DNA of 64,000 bases from Heliopora coerulea (lineage: Eukaryota > Cnidaria > Anthozoa > Scleralcyonacea > Helioporidae): contig JASJOG010000011.1 of assembly GCA_030142905.1 (NCBI GenBank), positions 1,054,001-1,118,000 of the forward strand. The letters run 5' to 3'. This document shows positions 38,201 to 50,550 of this stretch, in pieces (the stretch's first letter is position 1; every line of letters starts with the position of its first letter). Below the pieces are notes generated by a model. It was not told the origin of the DNA, searched no databases, and saw only the letters and a program-made list of their open reading frames with translations. The translations under genes were made by a program, and so were the position numbers.

Positions 38201-40331
38201 TCTAATTATACATAATTATAATAATTTTATTCCATTATTTAATGACAATAATTTCATAATATAATAATTTAATTAAGTCATTAAGTGCAATGACTATATT
38301 AACTTGTCACACTAATTGAATTAAATACTATTTATTGCAACTGCTCGTGTTGGCGGTCAGGGCACTTATTTAATTTTCTGACACAAAAGATGACCCTTAT
38401 TTGAACGAGGATAATAACGTCGTTCCATAGGTCTCTGTATTCATATTTACTTCAGGCATTTTCTTTATTCAAGCGGGAAAACTGTAAAAAATACTATGAA
38501 ATATTGCAGGACACATACTGGAAAATCTGCCGGGAAGCGCGCCCTCGCCAACTCTGAAAAGGCAGTTTCGTCTGCCGTGGTTAATGCAGTCAGTGTGTGG
38601 AGCTTCATAGTTTCTCTCAGCCTTAGGGGTGTGTATATCATGAAGCGTTTTTACTTCATTAAAGAGTACCCTTTCATCACGCTCTAGTGACCTGAATGTT
38701 GCTTGCTACAAAATTGTGTATAACGGAGCAAGCAATAAACCATTTTTGCATGTTATGTGAAGATGGCAGTATAAATATGTTAAGTTAATAGTAATTTTAG
38801 GTACAATTCTTTATTTTTTATTGATTAGTATCGATGTGCGATAGCTACTCAGTCAAAATAACACAAAAGAATTTACCCCAGGGGCTAATGGATCATCTCG
38901 TGACAGGAATCTGCGAAAATATATTGCTCCTCGAGGCGTTTCTTCCCGTTAATCAAAAAATGGCCTTCCATGCCTTTGAAAATCGCACTTTTTGTTTGCT
39001 AATAATCCCCTCCAAAGAATAGCGACTCAGTCAAAATAACACAAAAGAATTTACCTCAAGGACTAATGGATCATATCGTGACAGGAATCTGCGAAAATAT
39101 ATTGCTCCTCGAGGCGTTTCTTCCCGTTAATCAAAAAATGGCCTTCCATGCCTTTGAAAATCGCACTTTTTGTTTGCTAATAATCCCCTCCAAAGAATAG
39201 CGACTCAGTCAAAATAACACAAAAGAATTTACCTCAGGGACTAATGGATCATATCGTGACAGGAATCTGCGAAAATATATTGCTCCTCGAGGCGTTTCTT
39301 CCCGTTAATCAAAAAATGGCCTTCCATGCCTTTGAAAATCGCACCTTTTGTTTGCTAATAACCCTCTCCAAAGAATAGCGACTCAGTCAAAATAACACAA
39401 AAGAATTTACCCCCAGGGACTAATGGATCATCTCGTGACAGGAATCTGCGAAAATATATTGTTGCTCGAGGCGTTTCTTCCCGTTGCCTTCCATGGTGCC
39501 TTTGAAAATCGTACTTTTTGTTTGTTAATAACCCTCTTAAAGGAATAGTTCGACATTAAAGGATATATTCATCCAAAATTTAGAATAACCTTAGGAAACA
39601 TTCTTTACTTATTGTTATGGTATGCACGATTTTTTCTGATGTCATGAGGTGTAACCAGAGGTGAGTATAACGTGGAATGCACATTCGTTTGGACTGGGCA
39701 GTCCAAGCAAAATCCAAACAAAAACTCTGAAATAAGACAAGATTTAAATCAAGTATGTCTATTGTTTGAAAAGTCGGTGAAGTTTGATTAATTTGGCATT
39801 TTATGTCAATGGAAAAACCACGATAATAATCTATCACCATTTGAAGTTTCTCAAGTACTATCCAGTCGTGAATTTTACGACGGCTGATATGGCGTAGCAA
39901 AGTTCTTCGAAGGTCGGTGAAGCCAAAGGCTAGAACGCTTTGGCAAGCTGTTTTGAAGTATTATACCTCAAGTTACGAACGTTCACTTATTCTACATATC
40001 AGATCATATGTCTGCGCAAAGCCATCTCCCTTGCAGTGGCTACGGTCTGCGCGCATTGACGCAATTGGTGAATGCGCAAGTGTGAGTCTCAAGGATCTCA
40101 GGACGAACTTCTTACCTTGACGCTAGACGGAAGAATCTTGTAAAGTTCTGTTAACTTTTCCTTAACGGCGCTCAAGGGCAACGCTTGTTGCAACGTTTGA
40201 TGGCGAATAAACTTCATCACGTATTGGCAAACTTGGCAATCGTTCGGTTTACTCTCTGCCTGAGTGACCCGTGAGGAAAACGCGACATGTAAGAACAAAC
40301 TCAGTGTTATAATGGCTGGGAACGCCTTCAT
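35237..40331 (-). CDS. Secreted multi-saposin (prosaposin-like) protein
   Basis: Five exons, all phase 0: 40331-40116, 38159-37896, 36932-36678, 36453-36193 and 35362-35237, giving 373 residues. A signal peptide (MKAFPAIITLSLFLHVAFSS) is followed by four saposin B-type domains, each split by an intron just before its fourth-cysteine position. The domains begin at DCQVC, TECEVC, KITC and YYCEFC. Domains 2 and 4 have all six cysteines. Domain 1 keeps C1, C2, C5 and C6 but has Tyr and Glu where C3 and C4 should be. Domain 3 keeps C2-C5 but lacks C1 and C6. Each loss therefore removes both partners of one disulphide. Saposins are small helical proteins that bind lipids or membranes in lysosomes or outside cells; some cnidarian relatives are pore-forming. 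The donor at 37895 (GAG/GTTATT) is weak but required by the protein. Intron 1 holds a 178-bp tandem array. Confidence 0.9.
37566..37670. mobile_element. CCATTAAGGGG-family MITE (copy f)
   Basis: ttaaccattaaaaagcaagg...cactctgcctaatgccagac...caaggggatgagccctgtcc and cttaatgagttaa. The terminal repeats are recognisable. It lies in the second intron of the saposin gene. Confidence 0.65.
38844..39547. repeat. 178-bp tandem repeat, four units
   Basis: Units start at 38844, 39022, 39200 and 39378 (exact 178-bp spacing). Each opens gctactcag/gcgactcagtcaaaataaca and includes gaatctgcgaaaatatattg, cctcgaggcgtttcttcccg and tttgaaaatcgcac. The middle units differ at only a few positions. Unit 4 has lost about 10-18 bp (gttaatcaaaaaatgg). 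178 is not a multiple of three, so it is non-coding. It lies in the first intron of the saposin gene. Confidence 0.92.
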
Positions 40332-40451
40332 ACTTGCTTCGTTTTAGAAAGTCCTTTGCACAATGTGTTTTCAAAGCGTTCTGCTCGAAGACTGACTATT
40401 GGCATGTCTTCATTGAAATATGAACTAACAATGGTAACTTGATGCCTGTTT

Positions 40452-41046
40452 CAGGGGCCGCGACACGATTTTAAAAGGGGGAGGGCAGAATTTCTCTTCA
40501 AATATGCATTTTCGCGGGATTTTCCTTGTAAAATATGAAAAAAATTAAGGGGAAAAATGACCAGATTTTATGTGTAAAAAGTGATGTATCAGTTTAAACG
40601 TTTATCAAATATACATACACCCTGAAAATACAAAGGCCACTAAAGCTACTACTTTTTTACTCATGTTGATATTATTCCTGTCTGTCGTAGAAGAAAACTA
40701 CTTTCAGATATTCTGCATGAGAAACGAAAATGATTCTATTACCTGTATACAAACAATAACCTGGTTTCTATCTTGCTACACTTCTTAATCCTTGCTACAC
40801 ACGTAGCACGTGGAAACCAAACTGGCTTTGAGAAACAGCTGGCTGTTTATATAAGTGAAAATGTTTATTGTTTTGTTCTTTTTCGTGACGTTTCCAAACA
40901 ATAGAATCACAAGAGCTATAATCATCTCTTTTACACTGCTGTTCATTTTCGATAATTGTTAAGCTACTGAAATTTAAAATTAATCATATAAAAACAAAAC
41001 ATTTCTCTGCAAAAAAGTGGGGGGCCATGGCCCCCCGCGGCCCCTG
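40452..41046. mobile_element. Non-autonomous DNA transposon with CAGGGGCCGCG ends and TGTTT duplication
   Basis: Perfect 11-bp terminal inverted repeats CAGGGGCCGCG...CGCGGCCCCTG. Both sides are directly flanked by tgttt (40447-40451 and 41047-41051), a likely 5-bp target-site duplication. The 595-bp body is AT-rich and non-coding. A CAGGGG terminus suggests the hAT superfamily, although most hATs give 8-bp duplications. It is immediately upstream of the saposin gene. Confidence 0.8.
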
Positions 41047-41149
41047 TGTTTATTTAAAAGTTTCGCCAACAATAATACAAAACACTGGGAAAAATAAGAT
41101 GAAGGAAACTAAACAAAGAATATGCTGTAGAATCCCGGAGGTAGCGACC

Positions 41150-41260
41150 CCCGTTACTTTCGGATTTATCCGCCTTTGAGGGCCGCTACTTTCGGGGGGG
41201 CGCTACTTTAAAGGAGGCGCTACTTTCGGGGGCCGTTATTTTCGGGTGGTAAAGTACGTT
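41150..41260. repeat. Degenerate GC-rich short repeats (CTACTTTCGGGGG)
   Basis: The words cgttactttcggat, cgctactttcggggg and cgttattttcggg recur four times in about 100 bp. They resemble the MITE-type sequence at 45851 (gggccgccctcg / gcggcgcttattc). Confidence 0.5.
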
Positions 41261-41362
41261 AGCCTGCTATGGGAATATTGTTCTTTGAGTTAATCAAGCG
41301 ATGACTGAAACTTCACTGTCAAGTTTTGAGCAACAGAGAGAAGCAAAAAGATCAATTCTTTT

Positions 41363-41413
41363 TAACATATTTCGACTCTTTTTAATAGGATAACATATTT
41401 CGACTCTTTTTAA
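41363..41413. repeat. Short direct duplication at LINE 5' junction
   Basis: taacatatttcgactctttt occurs at 41363 and again at 41391, directly before the LINE coding sequence. It may be a by-product of truncated insertion. Confidence 0.5.
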
Positions 41414-42987
41414 AATTCAAAAATATTACCAATGCAGATTTGATGTATGCGTTAAAGGAGATGAAAGCAGGTAAAGCATCAGGTCTAGATAAGATCTCCA
41501 ACAAATTACTTCGGGCAGCAGGGAATTCTATACATGAATCCCTACTTGTCGTTTTTAACCTTATTTTGAATACGGGCATTTTCCCAGATGAGATGAAACT
41601 TGCTAAAATTACTCCTATTTATAAATCGGGAGAAAAAACTGACTGCGGAAATTATAGACCTATTTCGGTGATATCTGCAGTAGCAAAAATTCTTGAGAAA
41701 CTTGTTTATGATCAAGTATTTCACTTTCTTAATGACAATAAAGTTATCTCAAATCAACAGTCAGGATTTCGTCCCTTTCACTCAACTGAAACATCATTAC
41801 TACAATTTGCAAACCAATGCCTTATAAATATGGACAATGGTCTAGTAAATGGCATTCTATTTCTAGATCTCAAAAAAGCTTTCGACACTGTAGACCACGA
41901 AATTCTTTTATCCAAACTAGAACGCTACGGAATCAGAGGAACTGCTTTAAAGTTATTTCAATCCTATCTTCATGGAAGGAAACAAGTATGTATACATCAG
42001 AATGCATTGTCGGAGCCTAAAGAAATTACATGTGGTGTTCCTCAGGGATCAAATCTTGGTCCGTTACTCTCCCTCTTATACATTAATGATCTTCCAAATT
42101 GTCTTGATAAAACTCTAGCATCAATGTTTGCGGACGACACCAATTTATCTTGTCATGGAGAGTCGTCCGCAGACATTGAAAGCAAACTTAACATTGATCT
42201 AGATAACGTACATAAATGGCTAACTGCCAATAAGTTAACACTGAATGAAGAGAAAACGGAATTTATGCTGATCGGATCCAGACAGAGACTAAACCAATTT
42301 TCCGGTAATCCTAATATAATTCTTGGCAACCACACAATACAACAGGTGCCAAATAAGAAAGTTTTAGGAGTTATTATTGATGAAAATCTAAAGTGGAATG
42401 AACACAATGATGCTCAATGCAAAAACATTTCTAAAGCTATTGCGCTGTTAAGGAGAGCAAAACAGTTCGTAACTCACGAAGCACTCTTAAATATGTTCAA
42501 TTCACTTGTACTGCCCCACTTCACCTATTGTTCGATTGTATGGAATGATGGGAATTGCGCTCACATTGATAAACTATATAAATTACAAAAGCAAGCCGCT
42601 CGAGTGATAACGGGTTCTAATTACGAAATAAGATCAACAGAAATTTTTGATGAACTACAATGGGAACCTATAAAAAATATTCTTAGGAAACGGGAGAATA
42701 TTATGACATTCAAGGCGTTGAGAGGCGTAACTCCCAGTTACTTATCAGACCTCTTTACCACTTGTTATAATGATTCACATCAATTGAGAAGTAATAATAG
42801 AAAACTTTATTTAAAAAAACCTAAAACGAATTACTTAAGAAAAAGTTTCTCATATCGTGGAGCTATGTCTTGGAATGACCTACCACCCGTAATCCTTGAC
42901 AGGTATGAACAACTTCCAGTATACTCATTCAAAAATACACTCAAAAATCATGATGTTAATTCAGAGACAAATCTCTCATTAAGTTAA
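41389..42987 (+). mobile_element. 5'-truncated non-LTR retrotransposon, reverse transcriptase ORF
   Basis: An uninterrupted frame of about 530 codons begins mid-protein at 41389 (TAG just before). Reverse transcriptase motifs are in order: KASGLDKISNKLL, ITPIYKSGEKTDCGNYRPIS, QSGFRPFHSTETSLL, LFLDLKKAFDTVDHEIL, GVPQGSNLGPLLSLLYINDL, the catalytic box MFADDTNL (FADD), and LTLNEEKTEFMLIGS followed by KVLGVIIDENLKWNEH. The C-terminus is intact and ends at TAA. The endonuclease and 5' part are absent. The RT type is close to CR1/L2/Jockey-like LINEs. The lack of stops suggests a recent insertion. A short 3' tail ends in (AAT)n. Confidence 0.9.
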
Positions 42988-43184
42988 CTCAATATAATCT
43001 ATCTATACTTCAAATTTGTATGTTATTAATATTACATTCGAACTGCTGTAGTATTTTATTTTATTTTTTTTAAGTATAATAGAAATGTGTAAATATTTAG
43101 TAATAGATATCTTTGTATAGAGTGAAACGCCCCTTGAAAACCAGCATTATCTACGCTGAAGGGCTACCGTTTTAAAATAACTTT

Positions 43185-43185
43185 A

Positions 43186-43225
<40 letters not shown>
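43185..43225. repeat. (AAT)n tail of the LINE
   Basis: About 13 tandem AAT units, 200 bp past the RT stop. Microsatellite-like 3' ends are usual in L2/CR1-type LINEs. Confidence 0.85.
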
Positions 43226-43606
43226 GGTACCTAGCAAACAACACAAACGTGTCTGTTTTATTCGACAGCGCATTTCGACATGAGCAGAACATGTAACACC
43301 TGGCGAAGTAATATTGTCCTTCGTTAAAATATTCTTAATCTTAAACACTTTCGTCAGCGTTTTTCCTCATACAGATAAACTTGAAGCTGAAGTATTCACT
43401 AATTTAATTCAACTACCCACGCAAATACATCAACTTTGTCTGCATCACGCCAGATGTCACTTGTGTCATGAAAATTGTGGACACCCCTGATACATAGTGA
43501 CGTAGTAAGAAAACAAACTTCATATGCCAACCATGGTATGACAGTAATCAGGGGGATAAAACTATCGTGGCCATTGTCATCTTTTTATACCTTTTTATCT
43601 TTATTT

Positions 43607-43715
43607 ATAAAATAACACCCATCCTACGCTGGCTCTGATTGGACGAGCCCATTTGCTCTCAGAGAACAGAGACACGCCCACGTCATTTTTATTTTATATC
43701 AGAGCACAGAGACAT
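43607..43715 (+). repeat. Dispersed repeat, copy 1
   Basis: ataaaataacacccatccta...ctctgattggacgagcccat...agacacgcccacgtcat...atcagagcacagagac. The same sequence, inverted and diverged, is at 50455-50560. Confidence 0.6.
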
Positions 43716-44436
43716 GGATGAAATGCAAAAAATTATATATCGAAAACTAAGTCCAATCATAAAATTCTGATACCAGAACTAGAAAGAGGAATAAATTTTT
43801 GATAAGATTAGACTAACATCCATTTTTTGAAAAAATCATGAAAAATAAGGTAAAGAGTCCCCTTAAGCTAATTAGGGTGCAAAATTCGTTCTTGGAGAAG
43901 TTTGATTCTGGCATTTATTAACAATAAAATTTTCTAATTTTTAGTATAGAAAGTATTTGTTTTTCAACTTGCAATTCTCCGCGGGCCACATAAACGACTC
44001 TCGCGGGCCGCAGGATGCGCATCCCTGATGTATCAGATATGATGAGGCGACGACATTATATCTGAATCATACCTGTGACGACAAGGGCAATATACAAAAT
44101 CATGAACTAGGAGATATTTTTACAGAATTTTAAAAGGGGCATATGGTAGAAAAATTAAAATGCCGTAGATTTTAAGTAAGGTGCAAACTGTCTTCTTGGA
44201 ATAAATTCGCTAAAGTTTAGCAAAAACTCAAGGCGATTGCCCGGCAACTATACAACGCTTCAACTACCCTCTCTTCCTCCTCAAAACAGACAACCCACAA
44301 CTGCCTGTATTAATTCTAAATCAAAATGTTCAAAGGACACGTGAAAAGATGAAAGGCCAGTTGAGTAAACAAACAGAAAATATCATTAATTTCTTGTATT
44401 TAGTACTATAAACAATTTTTTTTTCACTACGAATTG

Positions 44437-44490
44437 TCTTTCTCGACTGAATAAAATTGTCTTTCTCGACTGAATAAAATCGTCTTTGCT
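44437..44490. repeat. Tandem duplication gtctttctcgactgaataaaa
   Basis: gtctttctcgactgaataaa appears twice in succession, followed by a third partial unit (tcgtctttgctc). Unit about 26-27 bp. Confidence 0.6.
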
Positions 44491-45061
44491 CAAGACAGAT
44501 TAGAAAAAAAAAATTCTCTTCTGTTAAATTAAAAATTGCGAAGGCCGAACCTTGGCAGTGAAAGGCTTGAAAGTGTCGATAGAAGATCGTCCCTGGCGTT
44601 TCTGCAAATTGTGCATGTTCTTCGCCAGGAAAAATCCATGTCGCTCAGCGTTTGCTCGTCTTTTCGGTCATGATGGTCATCTATGCCCAAGCTTAGCGCT
44701 TCTAGTATATTTATAAACTGCTGAGGGTTTAGAACCATTTGCTTTCAGAGGTTAATGAGCGGCCATTTTTAGAAAATTAAACGTTGAATGAAGAGGAATT
44801 GTTATTTACATTAAGCTGCGAACACTAAGGCTTTAACTAAACAAGAAATATGCTTGTTTTGTATCGTGCTCCTCTACGACAAAACCGTCTGTTGACTAAT
44901 GTATTATACACTGGCTGCTTTATTGGTTCAGCTTTGCCGGGACACCGAATTGTATGTTCCTTACAAACAACTTAATTAAAATACACTGAAAGTATCTGAA
45001 CGAATTCAACTCCGAATAAGTTCAAAGATATAAACAGGAAACTGTTAGTGGGACAGTTAAA

Positions 45062-48000
45062 ATGACCAGCTATTTAAAGGCGTCCTTTTTGTTTTCAATT
45101 TTTCTCTTTCCTGGCATTTGGTGCAACACTTCTAAGTGGAAGGAATTCACAGATCATGAGAGCTCTGACGTAAGTTTCATTTGTATAGAATCTCAAAACG
45201 TTGGTCAGCTTTTTTCGAACTAGTTATCCAATTTTATTTGTAACCTATATGTTGAAATTTAAAAAATCGTTTCTCCTTCTGTCGATAGTTATATCTTGTT
45301 AAATTTCTGAGTTAATCTCCACAATGGTCAGCTGTTGGATAAGTTGTTCTCCTATAAACCAGACTGTACTTTGGTAGGTTAGCATGCATCTTTAACTGTA
45401 GTATATATTGAGCAAGTTCTTTCAAGATTTTTTTTTAAGGAATTTGTCTGTCAGGTTGAACCTCATGTTAGAGGTTAATCTTTATTCGTTCTTGAGCTCA
45501 GCACGAGATTTGTTAACAAATCCTGTTGACATGTCTCAGTGGACGTAAGTTAGGAGAGCGGGTCTGATATTCTTGACATCTAACGTATCAAGTTGTCTTG
45601 GGTTCATAAAGTTACAGTCCACTATTACAGTTGGTTTCTGCTGGATAAATTGTTCTCCACCTCCTCCGACCTTTTGAAGGGCTAGGTCACAAAACCCGAC
45701 TACTCTAAACTTAGTGCTGTATCAGAATGAGGACATCAAGACCTAACGTTTGGGGGAAAACAGATCTGAAGGTGGCAAATCCCCCGTTTTTAGCTTTTCC
45801 AGGCCATTGGACTTTATCTCCCTGGATCCGCCCGTAAGTGTTAAATACAACTACCGTATTTACTCGAATAAGGGCCGCCCTCGGATAAACACCTCACTCA
45901 AGAAGACTGCGGCGCTTATTCACGATGATTTTCAAGAAGCTAGTCCCCCGATGTAGGTGCTTCGCCTCGATCAGAATTAAATCCGATCGTGGAGAAGATA
46001 GTGACATTAACAGTGGCGATACTTAAGCGTGCGTTTCGTTTGTCTTGTTTTGGTTGTTTTCGTCGCTGAAATTAAAAGTAGTTATGTTTTATTCAGAATC
46101 GTTTCTTTCAATTAGTTTTAACGAGCGCCGCATAAAAAAAGTCGTAAATACGGTAGTTGGATGCCTGCAGTTCATTGTTCATTTAATGAGTCTTTAGGCG
46201 TCAGGTGTTAACGCGAAACAGTAAACTGAGAAACCTTCGCAAATTAGCAAAAATGATGGTTATCGCTTTCAGCTGGCACTAACGTGGAACTACGTCTAGG
46301 AAAGGTGATTTCGTCCGAATTAGGTCTGTGCGAGGAAACTGTTATCGAATTCTTAATTTTTTAGGTGCATATTTTTTATGAACCAGAACCTTCCGTGTTC
46401 AACGGCTGTGGTTGTCGAGATGGTGAACGGGGTCAACCGGGACGAGATGGAAAGGATGGGCAAAGCATTGTAGGACCTCCAGGTCGCAACGGAAGAGATG
46501 GGATTAACGGAAGGGACGGGAAGGATGGCAAAGACGGAAAGGATGGTGACAAAGTACTTTGAAATAAATTTGAATTTCTCGTACAAGGAAAATGATCAGT
46601 GGGACTACTACAACCAGACTCATTTTTCTGCTGACATATGTATTTTGTGTCAGGCACAACTCACTTCCACACATAAAATAGAAATCTACCGCAAATTGGT
46701 TAAACAACATGCAAAAATAATCTCTTTTTGTATTTCGGTTAAAAGATAAACCATTGTCATGGGTTATAGAATACTTGACTATGTCTGTAGATCCAAAATA
46801 CTTTGACTAATGTTTCAAAAGTTTTGACTTAGCCGACTCTCACTCCATCCTTGTGAGTTGTCTTTCGGCAGAGTCGTTTCAAACCCGATTGACAATAACA
46901 TAGTTAAACAATACAGCATTTTCTTCAAGAAACATGACTTATGACTTCAAATTATCCATAATCTTGTTCCACATCCCATGCAGGCAAGAAACTTACAAAA
47001 TAAAATCGTTGATGGAAATTGAGCTAGTCAAAGAAATATGAGGAAAGGAAACCGACGCTGCAATATTCGAATGAAAGTTATGTTCTGTTGGAAAATCAGT
47101 AATCCAAAAGCTAAACGTTTCCTTCTAAATGCAAGAAAATACTTAAATTTTCGAATGAAATTTCAGTCTTACTCAGTGCCAGGACTGCTTAATCAAAATC
47201 CTAGGCAATAGGTTCTGTAATCAACAGTCTTCATATGTTTTTGTTGATGTAGCAACATTAACTCTTTCCTGGCAGAATTAGTCTTCTGTTATCTTACTTT
47301 GGCTAAAGCCGGACGATTTTACTCGTCAAACCGTCAAGGGGAGACATAATGCTAGGAAAGATATCAGGGGTTTTTTTCACGGCTTGGGACTTCAGCTATC
47401 ATTTATAGATTATATGTGTCTCTCTTTTTGATTCTTGATTTTCAGGGAGAGAAGGGCGATAGAGGTTCTCCGGGAAACTGTGATCTAAAAGTAAGCAATT
47501 CGATCAAAATATGACGTTTGATGTTGTTATTTCGTGACTAGGGCCGAGCTCGTAATTTTTGCGGTAATAGTCTGCTTTTCATGAAAGCAAAGTCTTGCTG
47601 TTTGGTTTCCCCAATAGTCCACCACTCCTAAGTATGGTTAAGTAACCACTCCCGAATATATAGCCCATGTACACATTGCGTGGATAGGATTATAGGGGCG
47701 CACGATCGGAGATATCTTGAGATGATAGATGAACGATGATTAAGCTCTATTCTCAGAAAAACGATTTCTGAGCCCCAGACGGGGATCGGACCCGTAACCT
47801 TCTGGTTACAGGTGAGACGCTTTAACAATTGAGTTACCAAGACTCAGATGGTGAGCTAAGGTGCAAGTTTGACATATCTGCGGCCTAAGCGGGAGCCACT
47901 ATGTGTTAATAATGTTTGATCCCCGTCTGGGGCTCAGAAATTGTTTTTCTGAGGATAGAGCTTGACGATCGTTCATCTATCATCTTAAGATATCTCCAAG

Positions 48001-50550
48001 CTCTTACACTTCTAAAATATATATTTCATCATCATCATTATTAACATATAGTGGCTTCAGCTCAGGTTGCACATATGTCGAACTTGCACCTTAGCTCGCC
48101 ATCCCAGTGTTGGTAGCTCAATGGTTAGAGTGTCTTACCGGTCATCAGAAGGTTGCGGGTTCGATCTCCGTCTGGGAGTCAGAAATCGTTTTTTTGAGGA
48201 TAGAGCTTGACAAATGTTCATCTGTCGTTTCAAAATATCACGTGGTGTTACAAGAGAATCATCCCAGGGGGCAAGATATTTCGTAATCTTATGTAAGGTT
48301 ACGAGAACTCCTCTTAAAGCTCCCGATCTCTTTGCTCAGTTGGTTCTTCAGTGATTCTTCAATAAGTCGAACTCCTTCAACCTTGATGCACTTAATACAA
48401 AAATTTTTATAATTTACAAAGAACTTCAGAAATTATCGCCAGAGTAGAATTAAAAGCTTGACGCGTGTACAAAATATCACACTATCATATGCGATATCAA
48501 GTGCATATCACTCAAATTCACTTAATATCGCGTTGTATATCACGCGTAAAAAACACAGCTAGCCGTTCATGGTTGTTAACTGCCATAGGCAATGTTCAGC
48601 TGCGCCCCGTGAACAATGTTTTCAACAGTAAGGTTTCTCAGCCATGATAACAGTATGCTGAAAAAACTAGTTAACCTGGTTGAACAGACATGTTTAGAAT
48701 GACAAACATGGTTGTTTGTCAGTGAATTCTGTCTCCCGAGTTCCAGAAGCAATGAACAACAATCGGTGCTTCATGAACGCTGAATTTACAAGATGGTTGA
48801 AACAATGATAAACAATATCGTTTGTTAATTGTTATCATTGTTGATAGTCCATTATAGCAATGTAACTACAGCATTATTCACCCAACAGTGCTGTAACGAC
48901 TTGAGAGATTTTTGTGTGAGCACAAAAATTAATGGTTATTTCAGACAAGTAAAACAAGTACTGGCAGACATTCAGTTGGAGGTGTAAAAATGGCAGCGAT
49001 AATCTTCCCGTTTTTTACGTTCTTTAATTTCTTTTTTTTTAATAGTATATTTTTGGATTTTTAACAACGATGTTTTTATGTTATCTCTTATGCGATGTAT
49101 AGTTGGTAAATTAAAGATACGTTCATTTTATCAAATATGATGGCCATTGTAAATTCTTTCCATTCACTGGTATTTACTTGGGTTCTAACTATGCTTTCTC
49201 TTGTTACGATTCACCGAAGGAGCTGGACGCATTGAAATTCCGATTGGGCAAACTGGAGACTTTGGTAATTTTGTTTCGTTACGTTATTAAACTTTTAAAT
49301 ATTCTTCGATAACTAATTCTAAAGAAACTCGACACTAGTTGGTCACTCCCGTAATGTTCTTCATCAGAAAACTTAAAAGAAAATTCAAAGAGTATTTCAA
49401 TTCCCTACTCTTGGATTTTCGAGAAGAATTAGATAACAAGGGTCAGAAAGTTCACACGGGCAATTTACAAAAAAGTATATATCATTGAAATATTTAGGTA
49501 AATATGATTTGGAGAACTTTACCAAAACTGCTCTATTGAGCACAAGATAACACAAAATGCTGCACGAAGGATAAACAAAACAAAACAAAATTGCAACAAA
49601 CAAAAAAGCGAAGCAAAGAAATAAACAAAATACGCACATAAGTACATACATACATACAAACATAAAAATCAGGTCTTCGTATTTCCACGTATTTTTTGCA
49701 CTTTTTTTTTCCGCTGAAGGTTGCCAGTATCACGAAAAATACAAGCATTAAGACAGAAGAACTGAAAAACAAGTTCGAAGTTCAATTTGCCACACTGGTG
49801 CAGTTACTGAAGGTATTTGCCATTGTGTGCCACAACTGAGAAAACCTAGCTGGACTGGTTAGCTCGTACCAAGTGCACTAGTTAGCTCGTACCTCTAGTC
49901 ACTAGTACTATATAGTTTCTTTTTCCCTGTTTCTTTAGTTCATTCATTCATTCATTTGTTTAACGAGACTAGCAAAAAATATTATGAAATGCTACTAAAA
50001 GTGAAGAGAAAAGTAAAGGTGAAATCACCCAAGCAAAAGTGCTATGCAACAATTGTATACCCGTAGCAAGGAAAGCTCTCCTATATATATATATATGTAC
50101 GTGAACGTTTTGGTTTACGAAATACAAAAAGTCACTCCAGCCTGTTTCATCTTGAGAAAGAATCTTCAAGTGACATTGTTATATATATATATATATATAT
50201 ATATAACAAATAGAAAATTGCAGCGCTTGAGTGTCTCTGTGCTGTGACAGAAGCATAAATGACGTCATTTCCACGGGGAAAATGCCCAGTGAAAACACGA
50301 GGAGTAGGGTAGCCGAGTGTTTTCTGGTATTTTTCCGGTTGAAATGGCGTCATTCATGTTTCTATCACAGTACAGAGACACGAAAGATATTTTATATTTG
50401 TTTTATAAAATAATCAAAGTTTTTTCGAGTTTTCGCGACGCCATCCACGTCCAATCTGTACTCTAATACAAAATGAAAACAACGTCAGCCGTGTCTCTAC
50501 TCTGAGAGAAAATGAGGCTCGTCCAATCAAAGCGTGCATTGGATGCGTGT

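Larger units (their letters stand above)
43226..45061. other. Intergenic region before the collagen-like gene
   Basis: Contains a dispersed repeat (43607-43715), GC-rich scraps near 44000 and a 27-bp tandem duplication near 44437-44490. A minus-strand ORF at 44529-44738 has no recognisable feature. The last few hundred bases are the promoter side of the collagen-like gene. Confidence 0.45.

Noticed and set aside
38844..39547. Possible CRISPR-like or protein-coding array
   Set aside because: Units are 178 bp and contiguous without spacers, unit length is not divisible by three, and the host is an animal.
39580..39900. 106-codon minus-strand ORF next to the tandem array
   Set aside because: No domain, no matching splice sites and no link to the saposin exons on either side.
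44529..44738. 69-codon minus-strand ORF
   Set aside because: No homology or splice evidence; likely chance.
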